From Halomonas campaniensis (GTDB lineage Bacteria > Pseudomonadota > Gammaproteobacteria > Pseudomonadales > Halomonadaceae): a DNA stretch of 64,000 nucleotides. The stretch lies in the NCBI RefSeq assembly GCF_002211105.1, contig NZ_JPUA01000028.1, positions 122,960 to 186,959 of the forward strand, in the 5' to 3' direction. Shown one piece after another: positions 17,564 through 25,942 of the stretch (positions are counted from its first letter, which is position 1; the number at the start of each line of letters is the position of its first letter). The notes beneath the pieces were generated by a model. The model had not been told where the DNA came from. It was given only the letters and a program-made list of their open reading frames with translations, and did not search any database. Made by a program: the position numbers and the translations under genes.

Positions 17564-18455
17564 TTATTCAAAATGAATCGCGTCATCAGCTCCATAGCTA
17601 CCCAGTAGTCGGTGTACCTTTTCACATAGATGATCAAACGACGGGTAAGCGCTCAACGGCAGCCAGGCGTACTTCATCTGACGTCACAGTATCTCAGTTA
17701 GATTCAGCTCTGGCGAGTAGGCCGACAAGTAAACCAGATTCACACGGTGTGACATCCACTCGACCATTTTCCGCCTGAAGCCCTGTGAGCGATGCATGCT
17801 GGCGTTGTCGAGCACTACGACAGTGAAGGTATCGGTGTTTTTCTGTGCTACAAACTGGTTAAACGCCTCGATGACCGTCTCGGAGGTCATCGATACCGTC
17901 GTGGTGTGGTAGAACAGTTTCTCGGCACGGCTGAGAAACCCCAATACGTTCAGCCTACGGCTGTGTGAGTAGGCCGTCACCTCGCAGGGTTGCCCGATGC
18001 GGCTCCCGCATAGGGTACCGACGACGATTGTGAAAAGCCCGATTCATCAAAGTAATCTGGTGATGCTGTTCGGCGACAAGCTCCTTAAGTCGCTGATGAT
18101 TCCTTTCGTCTAGGGCGTGCGTGCGACCCCTACGGGGCTTGTCGATCAATCCCTTGAGGCCTGACGCTTCCCATTATTTAAACCAGCATGATACGGCGTC
18201 GCGGCGGACCTCGAGTATGTGGCTAATCTGGTTGATCGTATGACCATAATTGCTTAGAAGAATGGCATTTGCACGGCGCAGTAGTGCGCGCTTGTCACCG
18301 TAGTGATAGGCAGAAGACCGCGTCTGTTGTTCAGGATCAGTAAGGAGAGCAACGAAACGCTTTAACACAGTTCCATCCGTCAGGAATATCCGAAACAGTA
18401 TTACATAAGAACTTAAGACAAGGGCACTTAGCGCTCTGTCAGTCTGAGCTGTCAT
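17564..18455 (-). pseudogene. IS630 family transposase remnant
   Basis: Read from 18455 downward, the pieces reconstruct one IS630 transposase. First is an N-terminal helix-turn-helix (NQISHILEVRRDAVSCWFK). An in-frame TAA follows, then SGLKGLIDKPRRGR, then a frame change near 18050. The DDE part comes next (VVVLDNASMHRS, YSPELNLTEIL), then TGA in place of the tryptophan usual after EIL, and a tail ending at 17564. With at least two nonsense changes and a frameshift it is inactive. No convincing terminal repeats or target duplication were found. Confidence 0.85.
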
Positions 18456-18566
18456 AACTGCTAGTCGTAAAGCGCCAGAAACGAACGATTCATGAGTAAC
18501 GTCCGATTTCTCAATCTGTTTGCCTATGCCGCTATACTGGCTGTTTTTATAACGTGCCTCACATAG

Positions 18567-20342
18567 CTAGTGACCTGATAGGTCTGCTCGCATGATACCG
18601 ACCTTGCTAAAGGCATTCAGCACGGAAGCTTCGCCGGGAACGTTCTCATTTTTGGCTTTCGGGTGCTTGAACGTATCGGCGAATCCTGGACAGTGTCGAA
18701 CGAGTTTTTGAACGACACCTTCAACGTGCCGCACGTTAGACAGCACTTGGCGCAACCAGTGTTCAAAGCTGTCTTGGTGATCCAACGTAAACACTAAACC
18801 TTTGTAGGACGGAGGTTTTGACCCTTCCTCCCTACTGCCATTTCTGGGTTTCGGAGGGCGTCGCTGAAGTTCCATGAGATAAAGCGCTTGACCTAACACA
18901 TGCACCTTGATGACAAGTACCCCGCGAAGAACCTTGGTCTGAGTATCCATATAGACCCAATTGGCCACGGACGTTTCTACCTCATCGTCTGTGCCGAAGG
19001 GTTCGAGGCTAATTAATCGAGGATCAGGGGACGTGCTGAAGCCGTCTTCAAAGGTAAACCAGCTAACGCTATGAATCGCTGTAGGATAGGCTGATTTTAA
19101 ATAGAGAAGCGCATTCCACATATCACGTAGAAAGCCCTGCGACTCCAGTGTAATGGGTGCATGAATAGATGCTTGCCCCACTCCCTTTCCTGACCCATAG
19201 AGCTCTCCGGTGGAGAAAATCGTTTCGTCACCAGGAACGGGGACGCCTCGTGTATCGGGCACGTTTTTTCGGGTATATCGCTTATCCAGGACAACGCGAG
19301 GCTTACCTAAAATAACGAATTCGTCCTCAGTAATATCCAGCCAAGAAGAGCCATGGTCGGGTTCTTCATCATCGGTCAGGTCAATGACATCGGGAATGTC
19401 TTGAAGCTGATGATAGGGGAATGGAGTGGGAGCATCATCGCCATCGGTGGCGGGCACTGTCGCTGACTTTTCTCTTTCGCGATGGATCGTGGCACCATCG
19501 GGCTGCGTACAGCCTAATATCTGCAACCCTAGAAATGAGTTGCCACCGTCAATCGGAACGCCAGACACAGAGAGTTCCCCGCTTCCCTGAAACCAAGGCG
19601 TGGCCTCAAAAAGTATCTTCTCTTCGGGGAAGCGGGCTTCAAGCTGCGAATAAATTCTTCTGGCAGCCTGCTCCGCATAGTGATCGTACAGCATATGGGC
19701 GAGCAAAATGGCATCGTGTTTATGAACACGATATGTAAATTTGACAGGCCATGTACCTGGAGCGGCAGGCGCATTAAGCGGTCGATAAAGACGCTCTTTG
19801 ACTTTTTCCCAAGGGTAAGTAGCGAGCACTCGCTTGATCTCAGAAGAGCGGCCGTAAACGCGAGTAAAAAATTCTGTGCAAGGGATAAGCAAGTGTTTGC
19901 CATCTGGAAGGTCAAATTCGATCAGGTACGATCTTTGCTTTCTGTCCAGTGGCAAATAGTAATCATCATGAAAGGAGGTGTAGAGGCTGCGTCCTGCTTT
20001 GCGTAAGTCATCTAGAGAAACAATCCGCCAACCGCCTGGAGAAAATGAAACGGGGAATGTTCTCTCATCAAACGCAATGCGAGAGTTGCTCACCCCCTGT
20101 TCCCAGACGGAACCAATCCTCAATAGCCCGATATGTGTTAAGACCGTTGGTCGATCAATCACATCTCCTAAATTGTTATTCTGATCAATAGGCCTGAAAA
20201 ATACATAAATTTTAGGGACGCTTTCTGCGCGGGTATTTTTTTCGACAGGCCCATACCACCAAACGACCAAGCGCTTAGCTTCGTCTTTGAGAGTGCCGTC
20301 TGAAAAGCTAAAGGTTCTGCATTGTTTGAGTGAAACCGTCAC
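18567..20342 (-). CDS. tnsE: TnsE-like transposition protein at the distal end of the element
   Basis: This 591-aa protein shares the order of features I recall for Tn7 TnsE (538 aa): an early IYVFFRPID strand (TnsE IFVWFNPM), a middle FLGLQILGCTQPDG (TnsE IVGLEINAM), an acidic linker near 330-350, SWLDITEDEFVILGKPR (TnsE TWISFSRPSR), and a C-terminal domain with the LLYLKSAYP and FEHWLRQVLSNV segments and a final HPKAKNENVPG (TnsE HPKGLG). TnsE directs Tn7 to replicating or conjugating DNA by binding the sliding clamp and 3' recessed ends. The GTG start has no strong ribosome site. It lies convergent to and about 13 kb from tnsABC-tniQ, not next to them as in Tn7. Confidence 0.72.
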   Translation of the reverse strand: MTVSLKQCRTFSFSDGTLKDEAKRLVVWWYGPVEKNTRAESVPKIYVFFRPIDQNNNLGDVIDRPTVLTHIGLLRIGSVWEQGVSNSRIAFDERTFPVSFSPGGWRIVSLDDLRKAGRSLYTSFHDDYYLPLDRKQRSYLIEFDLPDGKHLLIPCTEFFTRVYGRSSEIKRVLATYPWEKVKERLYRPLNAPAAPGTWPVKFTYRVHKHDAILLAHMLYDHYAEQAARRIYSQLEARFPEEKILFEATPWFQGSGELSVSGVPIDGGNSFLGLQILGCTQPDGATIHREREKSATVPATDGDDAPTPFPYHQLQDIPDVIDLTDDEEPDHGSSWLDITEDEFVILGKPRVVLDKRYTRKNVPDTRGVPVPGDETIFSTGELYGSGKGVGQASIHAPITLESQGFLRDMWNALLYLKSAYPTAIHSVSWFTFEDGFSTSPDPRLISLEPFGTDDEVETSVANWVYMDTQTKVLRGVLVIKVHVLGQALYLMELQRRPPKPRNGSREEGSKPPSYKGLVFTLDHQDSFEHWLRQVLSNVRHVEGVVQKLVRHCPGFADTFKHPKAKNENVPGEASVLNAFSKVGIMRADLSGH

Positions 20343-20351
20343 AAGGGCGCG

Positions 20352-20374
20352 CTCTATGTAAACTCAACATAGAG
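20352..20374. repeat. Perfect 8-bp inverted repeat just upstream of tnsE
   Basis: CTCTATGT and ACATAGAG are separated by 7 bases, lying 10 to 32 bp before the tnsE start codon and overlapping the stop codon of the comM-derived frame. It could be an operator or an RNA hairpin over the ribosome site. No poly-T run is present, so it is a poor terminator. Confidence 0.5.
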
Positions 20375-20422
20375 ATTGTCGCAGTAATTATTGTTTAGTC
20401 GCAACAATTGTTGAAAATGACA
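20375..20422 (-). mobile_element. Terminal sequence of the Tn7-like element (cargo-side end)
   Basis: Read on the minus strand, the element begins TGTCATTTTCAAC immediately after the last comM-matching base (20423). The motif AATTnnTGCGAC occurs twice, with its TGCGAC cores at 20398-20403 and 20378-20383, 20 bp apart, as expected for tandem TnsB-binding sites of Tn7-like ends. The terminal TGT (ACA on the + strand at 20420-20422) is the canonical Tn7-family terminus. The expected 5-bp target duplication is GCGGC (20423-20427 on the minus strand); its second copy lies to the left, outside the window. Confidence 0.8.
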
Positions 20423-21271
20423 GCCGCCACCTACCAGCGCCGCAGCGCTGGCACTGTGATGGGGCTGTCGAAATGGCCTTTTGCCCCAGTCCGCTTCCAG
20501 CGGTAGCCCGCAAACCGATCGCACGGCGGCGACTTCCAGGGCATTCTCTTCGGAAAGCGGCGGCAGAATGCCCGGCAGGCGGCTGGCCAGCATGGTTTTG
20601 CCGGTGCCCGGCGGGCCGGCAAACAACAGGTTATGGCCACCGGCCGCAGCGACTTCCAGCGCGCGGCGCGCCTGCTGCTGGCCGCGCACATCGGCAAGAT
20701 CATCTACCGGGGCGGTGGTTTTCACCGAGGCACTTAGCTTGTGCGGCGGGATCTTCTCTTGATCGAGTAGGTGAGCGACGACTTGCCAGAGCGTATCGGC
20801 AGGTAGTACCGGCAAATCGCCCGCCAGGGCGGCTTCATCGGCGCAGGCGCGGGGAATAATCAGCGCTTTCTTTGCCCGCCGTGTGGCCAGGGCAAAAGGG
20901 AGTATTCCAGGCACGGCGCGTAATTTGCCATCCAGGGCTAACTCGCCAGCACACTCCATGCCTTCTAACGCTTCCACCGGGATTTGCCCAGAGGCGGCCA
21001 GAATGCCTAATGCAATGGGCAGATCAAAGCGGCCACCCTCTTTAGGCAGATCGGCGGGGGCGAGGTTTAAGGTAATACGCCGGGTATTAGGAAAATCGAA
21101 ACCCGCATTGACTAGCGCGCTGCGCACCCGTTCGCGGCTCTCTTTTACCGCCGTTTCCGGCAAGCCCACCAGCGTTAGGCCCGGCAAGCCGTTAGCCAGA
21201 TGCACCTCAACATGCACCGCCGGTGCATCTAACCCCACGCCCGCTCGCGTGGCGACAATGGCTAGCGTCAT
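20423..21271 (-). pseudogene. comM: comM (YifB, Mg-chelatase-like AAA+ helicase), 5' part, interrupted by the transposon
   Basis: The first 283 codons of comM are intact: the N-terminal YifB domain (GLPGLTLVGLPETAVKESRERVRSAL, NLAPADLPKEGGRFDLPIALG), the Walker A motif GPPGTGKTMLASRLPGILP, and PFRQPHHSASAAALVGGG. The native protein of about 500 aa should continue with the Walker B region (GEISLAHxGVLFLDE). Instead the frame enters the transposon end, adds 23 foreign residues and stops at 20354. ComM is a branch-migration helicase for natural transformation, so that function should be lost. The remaining 3' part should lie beyond the other end of the element, left of the window. Confidence 0.92.
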
Positions 21272-21386
21272 GCTCTTCCCTCGCTGCGTTTAGGTAAAAA
21301 CTCCAACCCGAATGTAAGCGAACTCTACTTTATCTTAAGTGCTTAACCTATCGTAATTAAGAACGCTTTGGTAGCTTCACGCTCTT

Positions 21387-22286
21387 CTACTCATTGCCCT
21401 GATGGCTAACCGCTGGCGCTGCCTCCAACGCCGTCGTCAGCTTCCGGGCAAAGCGCTGGGCGGAGGGAAGTGCGCCGAAGCTCCATACCGGCGGCAGGTG
21501 TACTATCCTGCCGTGCCTGACGCTGGGGAGCTGCTGCCACAGGCCGCTTTTGGCAAGCTTTTCCTCGACTCCGGTGGGCAGCGGGTCGATGATTACCATC
21601 GTTGCTTCTGGGTAGCGCGCCAGCGCTTCAATCCCTACCAGTGCAAACCCCCAAGCATTCGTGGATTGATCCCAGGCATTGGGGAGGCCTAGCTGTGCCA
21701 GCACGGCGTTGTATAAACTGTTTTCCCCAAACACCCGCACGTGTCGGGCATCCATAAACTGCACCATCAGCAGCGGCGCAGTTTCTGACGGTGAGAGGGT
21801 GCGGGATTCGCGCAGCCTTGTCATCAAGGCCTGGGTTTCTTCAATTAGCTCTTCTGCTTGGGGCTGGCGCTCGGTTAATTCGCCTAGCTGGCGGGTCAGG
21901 ATTTGCATCTCCTGCCAGGTATCGGTGCCGGGCGAGTAGAGCGAGAATGAAGTGACCGGGGCGATGCGCTCCAGGCGCGGTGTCAAACCGGCAAACATGG
22001 GCGAAATAAGCGTCTGTTCTGGTGGCACCTGGGCCAGCAGTTCCATATTGGGCTGGGTGCGCAGCCCCATATCGGTGGCACTATCGGGAATATGAGGCTC
22101 ACCTACCCAGGCGTGGTAGTCACTCTGTTGAGCAACACTGCTAACCGGCGCATCAATGGCCAGCAGTGTTTCAGCGATCGTCCAGTCCACCGTGGCCCAC
22201 TGGGCCTGGGCGGCCGACAGGTACAGCATACAAACGGCAAATAGCCCGCAGCGCGCGAGCAAAGAGAACAGGTTGGTGTGGCGCAT
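21387..22286 (-). CDS. Periplasmic iron-siderophore binding protein, FhuD-like
   Basis: The 299-aa product starts with a signal peptide (hydrophobic FAVCMLYLSAAQAQ, cleavage near residue 29). It continues as a class III (helical-backbone) binding protein with VDWTIAETLLAID, SPMFAGLTPRLERIAPVTSF and FMDARHVRVFGENSLYNAVLAQLGL, as in FhuD. It would carry a ferric hydroxamate from the outer-membrane receptor to an inner-membrane ABC transporter. It lies downstream of the FhuA-type receptor in the same direction (171-bp gap). No permease or ATPase gene follows, because comM is next, so the partners must be elsewhere. Confidence 0.85.
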   Translation of the reverse strand: MRHTNLFSLLARCGLFAVCMLYLSAAQAQWATVDWTIAETLLAIDAPVSSVAQQSDYHAWVGEPHIPDSATDMGLRTQPNMELLAQVPPEQTLISPMFAGLTPRLERIAPVTSFSLYSPGTDTWQEMQILTRQLGELTERQPQAEELIEETQALMTRLRESRTLSPSETAPLLMVQFMDARHVRVFGENSLYNAVLAQLGLPNAWDQSTNAWGFALVGIEALARYPEATMVIIDPLPTGVEEKLAKSGLWQQLPSVRHGRIVHLPPVWSFGALPSAQRFARKLTTALEAAPAVSHQGNE

Positions 22287-22328
22287 GGTGGTGAGAGGCC
22301 ATCCAGAAAATAAGGGCTGTATTTAAAC

Positions 22329-22347
22329 GATAATATTTATTGTTTGC
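22329..22347. promoter_or_regulatory. Possible Fur box upstream of the FhuD-like gene
   Basis: GATAATATTTATTGTTTGC matches the 19-bp Fur consensus at 12 positions and lies about 43 bp upstream of the start codon. This was read by eye only. Confidence 0.4.
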
Positions 22348-22457
22348 AAACCTGCATTCAAGAAAAAAATGCCCAGGTGGAGTGGCCTGGGCAGGTGGAG
22401 TTACAAGAAATTAACGATGCTTAGATAAGGGCTGGAACCGCTGCCTAGCACGAGCGT

Positions 22458-24560
22458 TTAGAAACGGTAGTGAACGCTGGCGGTGACGCCGCGCTCCGCA
22501 CCGAAGTAGCAATACTCAAGCGAGTTGCAGGAGGCCACATAGTCTTTATCGAGTAGATTGCTCACGTTTAAACGTGTTTCGACACCTTGAACGCCAACAT
22601 GGCTCAGGTCATAACCAATGGTGGCATCCACCAGGGTGTAGTCGGGCACGGTTTCGGTGTTGGCCCGGTCAGCGGCGATATCCGCGTAGTGGCGGACGCC
22701 GACCCCCATATCCACGCCGTTCAGCCAGCCCTTGTTGGCCTCGTAGTGGCCCCAGAGCTGCACTTGGTGCCGCGGGGAGTAAATGGCGTTGTTGCCCTGG
22801 TTACCATCGTCGCTTTTGGCGTAGGTGATGTCGGTGAAGCTATAGCCAGCTTGAACCGAGAGGGTATCCGTTAGCTGGGTTTGCGCTTCCAGCTCCAGCC
22901 CTTGGGATTCGATCTCCCCTACAGCGCGGTATGGGTCGGTGGGCTGCTCTTTGGTGGCGACGTTCTCCTGGCTGATATGAAACAGCGCCGCGCTGTATTG
23001 GTTTTGGCTACCGTTAGGCTGGTATTTAATGCCGGTTTCCCACTGTTCGCCCTCCATGGGCTTGAGCAGATCGCCACTCTCATCCACGAAGCTGGTGGGG
23101 GTGAACGCGGTGGAGTAGCTCAGGTAGGGGGCTACGCCGTTATCGAACAGGTAGACCACCCCGGCGCGGCCACTGAACTGGGTGTCGCTGAGGGAGCTGG
23201 TATCACCGCTATCGCGGTTGGCATTGTCGATATTCACCCAGTCGTAGCGGCCACCCAGGGTAAAGCGCCAGTTATCGAGGGCTATCTGGTCTTGCAGGTA
23301 AACCCCGGTCTGGTCGATCTCATGGCGTTCGCGTACCGGGGCATAAAACTCGATGGGGTCGCTGCCATAAACCGGGTCAAACGCATTGAGCGGCGGGAAA
23401 TACCCCGATGGCCACGACACGTCGTTTTCCCGCTGCTGGTAATCAACCCCGAACAGCAGCGTGTGATCCATAAAGCCGCTGCTGATCGTGGCTTCTAACT
23501 GGTTGTCGAGCGTCCAGGCTTCCAGCGACTCATCACTGCCGGAGTAGTAGCGGGTGAGTTCGTCTGAGTCTGGTGATACCCAGCCAAAGCCGTAGACCTG
23601 ATTGAGCACCACGTCTGAATTGAGGTAGCGCATTAACTGGCGGCCGGTCACCTGGTCGTTGAAGCGGTGCTCAAGGGCGTAGCCGACCATGCGCTGGGTG
23701 CGCTCGTAGGTGTCGTACTCCTCTTCACCATCAAAGAAGTTGTTGCTGATTTTGCGCCCGTTATGGGCAACCACGGCCCCCTCATAGGGTACGCCGGAGT
23801 GGTAGCCGCCTTCGGGTTCATCCTGTAGGTAGGCTTCTACGGTGAGGCTGGTGTCATCGGTGATATCCCAGGTGAGCCGGGGCGCTATGGCATAGCGCTC
23901 CTCTTCCGCCGGGCCAAACTGGGTATCCGCGGCGCTGGCAATGCCGGTCAGGCGAAAGGCCACCCGTTGCTCTGCGCCAATCGGCCCGGTGAGGTCAAAA
24001 GCGGCGCTGCGCTGGTTATTATTACCCACTCGAAAACGCAGCTCACCGCCCTGTTCAAACGCTGGCCGCTTGCTGTTCAGGGCGACCACCCCGCCAGGGG
24101 AAGCGCGACCATAGAGCACCGAGGCGGGCCCGCGCACTACTTCAATGCTTTCCAGAAACCATGGGTCAATGCGCATGCTGCTATGGGAGTTGGCATCACC
24201 CATGACTTTCAGGCCATCCAGGAAGGTATTGCTCAAGCTGCCGTCAGAAAACCCGCGCAGTACCAGGTAGTCGAAGCGATTGGAGGCGCCGACCTGGTTG
24301 CTGTAGACACCCGGCGTGTAGTCGGTGGCGCGCTGTACGGTACTTACGCCGCGGCTATCCATCTGTTCGCGGGTAATCGTAGAAACGCTCTGGGGTATTT
24401 CGATCGTCGGCGTTTCCACTTTGGTGGCAGCCTGCTGGGCAGTCACCGTGACGGTGGCTAGCTCGGTGCTCTCTTGAGCGTATAGCGGGGAAACAGCCAG
24501 TGCCGAGAGAACGGCGGCACTAAGCGGAGAGCGTAGAAAACGGTGGTGGGGGATGAACAT
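22458..24560 (-). CDS. TonB-dependent siderophore receptor, FhuA/FoxA type
   Basis: I chose ATG 24560 (AGGTG 6 bases upstream, right before the signal peptide), giving 700 aa. After the signal peptide (ALAVSPLYAQE) come the TonB box region, the plug domain (IPQSVSTITREQMDSRG, RGFSDGSLSNTFLDGLK, RIDPWFLESIEVVRGPASVLYG) and a 22-strand barrel ending in an aromatic residue (ASVHYRF), as needed for outer-membrane assembly. RGPASVLYGRASPGG is typical of hydroxamate receptors such as FhuA and FoxA. It probably imports ferric siderophores made by other organisms, with the FhuD-like protein downstream. Confidence 0.9.
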   Translation of the reverse strand: MFIPHHRFLRSPLSAAVLSALAVSPLYAQESTELATVTVTAQQAATKVETPTIEIPQSVSTITREQMDSRGVSTVQRATDYTPGVYSNQVGASNRFDYLVLRGFSDGSLSNTFLDGLKVMGDANSHSSMRIDPWFLESIEVVRGPASVLYGRASPGGVVALNSKRPAFEQGGELRFRVGNNNQRSAAFDLTGPIGAEQRVAFRLTGIASAADTQFGPAEEERYAIAPRLTWDITDDTSLTVEAYLQDEPEGGYHSGVPYEGAVVAHNGRKISNNFFDGEEEYDTYERTQRMVGYALEHRFNDQVTGRQLMRYLNSDVVLNQVYGFGWVSPDSDELTRYYSGSDESLEAWTLDNQLEATISSGFMDHTLLFGVDYQQRENDVSWPSGYFPPLNAFDPVYGSDPIEFYAPVRERHEIDQTGVYLQDQIALDNWRFTLGGRYDWVNIDNANRDSGDTSSLSDTQFSGRAGVVYLFDNGVAPYLSYSTAFTPTSFVDESGDLLKPMEGEQWETGIKYQPNGSQNQYSAALFHISQENVATKEQPTDPYRAVGEIESQGLELEAQTQLTDTLSVQAGYSFTDITYAKSDDGNQGNNAIYSPRHQVQLWGHYEANKGWLNGVDMGVGVRHYADIAADRANTETVPDYTLVDATIGYDLSHVGVQGVETRLNVSNLLDKDYVASCNSLEYCYFGAERGVTASVHYRF

Positions 24561-24595
24561 GAAGGCACCTGCAATAAGCATCAATTAACCAATGT

Positions 24596-24614
24596 GTTAA
24601 TGAGAATTATTGCG
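24596..24614. promoter_or_regulatory. Probable Fur box upstream of the FhuA-type receptor
   Basis: GTTAATGAGAATTATTGCG matches the Fur consensus at about 13 of 19 positions, including the core AATGAGAAT, and lies 35 to 55 bp upstream of the receptor start. Iron repression is therefore likely. Confidence 0.55.
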
Positions 24615-24692
24615 CTTAATGGCGGTTGAAAGGTATGCGCAATGACAAAGGGCGTATGCGTGCTGCCAAAAAATGTCCAACAGAGGAACTTA

Positions 24693-24865
24693 GGAAACCT
24701 CTGATTAACTATTACGCTTGCCCATACGGCGTTAAAAATCGCCTCGTGCGCGAGTCCGATCAAAATGCTCATTTACACCCACGTAAATTCGCGCGCGAAT
24801 CCGATCCTTTTTTCGTTGATTTTTGCCTTGTCTGGCCTGCGCTCATTACGTTAATCAGAGGCTCC
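24693..24865. repeat. MITE-like element with terminal inverted repeats
   Basis: The 173-bp stretch begins GGAAACCTCTGATTAAC and ends GTTAATCAGAGGCTCC, a 12-bp perfect terminal inverted repeat (CCTCTGATTAAC) with weaker extension. An internal palindrome ATTTAC...GTAAAT lies at 24771-24788. There is no open frame of note. It resembles the small non-autonomous derivatives that go with IS5-group elements (recalled, not searched). It sits between the FhuA-type receptor promoter and the 3' end of the AraC gene. Confidence 0.65.
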
Positions 24866-24894
24866 TGACCGCTCCAAAAACAACCCTGCGGCTT

Positions 24895-25893
24895 TTAATG
24901 GCGATGGTGTACTTCATGGGGCGCAATGCCAAAAGCGCGTTTAAAGGCGGTGGCAAAATTGGTGGCGTGGCGGTAGCCGCAGGCGTGAGCGGTTTGCTGC
25001 ACGCTATACCCTTTGCGTAAGTACGCTTGAGCTTGGGTCAGGCGACAACGTCGTAGGTAGTCGAATATCGAGCAGCCGTAACAGCGGTGAAACTTGCTGC
25101 GTAGACTGCTCGGGCTCATCGCGGCGTTGCGGGCCAACTGCTCAAGCCGATAATCCTGGTTGGGGGAGTGTTCGAGCTGCTGACGCAAGTGCTCCAGGCG
25201 TTGGTGGTCGCGCTGGGTTAGACCCGACGGTAGGCTGACGGCTTTTCCTGCGTCGCTGGACTCAAGGGGGGCGGCAGGCAGCCCATGCGCTAATAACTGG
25301 AGCGCGAGACCTTGCCATAGCAGGCGCTGTCGCTCTACTGGCCAGTTCGAAGCCAGCGCTGCCTCCAGGCTATGAATAAGGAACTGCGGCACCTGCCAGG
25401 TATGCAGTACGGGCGTTGCCGGAGGGGAAAAATTGATAGGCGAACAGTTAATGGACGATAAAGAGAGCAGCTCTGTGCAAGCCAGAAGCGATACGTTGAG
25501 GATGCGCAAACGCTGTGGTGCGGGCTGGAAGACCTCAAGCCCGGTCTGCTCGTTGAAATGCGCGCTAAAAGCGTCGCCAGCCTGCAACTGAAACGACTGG
25601 TGCCCTAGACCGACTTGGATATGGCCCTCGAGTATCACGCTGAGAAACCAAGGCGCGGCACGCCGGGAAGTGGAGGCGTAAGCGTGCAGGACGTCAAGAT
25701 CCGAGTGTGTCACGCGCAGTGTGGGGTCTATCTCGACGTCCATCACCCGCCCTCGGGCAACACAGTGCGCTGGCTGGGAGCCGTCGGGCGCTTCGGGAAA
25801 GCGGTAGTCGATCCCGAAGCGCTGACCAATAGCCAGCAGGTCATGGGTGGTGAGTGGTACGCAAGATGGCGTTATCGAGCCGAGTGTAGCCAT
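24895..25893 (-). CDS. AraC family regulator, PchR-like (siderophore-responsive)
   Basis: The 332-aa protein has an N-terminal sensing domain of the PchR/YbtA type (VILEGHIQVGLGHQSFQLQAGDAFSAHF near 100-130) and a C-terminal AraC domain (NAAMSPSSLRSKFHRCYG, then HACGYRHATNFATAFKRAFG). Regulators of this type bind a ferric siderophore and switch on its receptor. It starts 49 bp after the end of the IutA-like receptor gene on the same strand, so the two may share a transcript. The FhuA-type receptor gene lies downstream past the MITE-like element. Confidence 0.87.
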   Translation of the reverse strand: MATLGSITPSCVPLTTHDLLAIGQRFGIDYRFPEAPDGSQPAHCVARGRVMDVEIDPTLRVTHSDLDVLHAYASTSRRAAPWFLSVILEGHIQVGLGHQSFQLQAGDAFSAHFNEQTGLEVFQPAPQRLRILNVSLLACTELLSLSSINCSPINFSPPATPVLHTWQVPQFLIHSLEAALASNWPVERQRLLWQGLALQLLAHGLPAAPLESSDAGKAVSLPSGLTQRDHQRLEHLRQQLEHSPNQDYRLEQLARNAAMSPSSLRSKFHRCYGCSIFDYLRRCRLTQAQAYLRKGYSVQQTAHACGYRHATNFATAFKRAFGIAPHEVHHRH

Positions 25894-25942
25894 CCCCGTT
25901 ACCTCACCCTTGAGCGGTTGTCAGCGAGCAGCGAACCAGCAC

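Noticed and set aside
17564..18455. Active IS630 using programmed frameshifting
   Set aside because: There are at least two in-frame nonsense codons as well as the frame change, so it is a decayed copy.
22881..23498. 205-codon open frame antisense to the FhuA-type receptor
   Set aside because: It has no ribosome site and no recognisable domain, and lies fully inside a well-supported gene; it is a codon-bias shadow.
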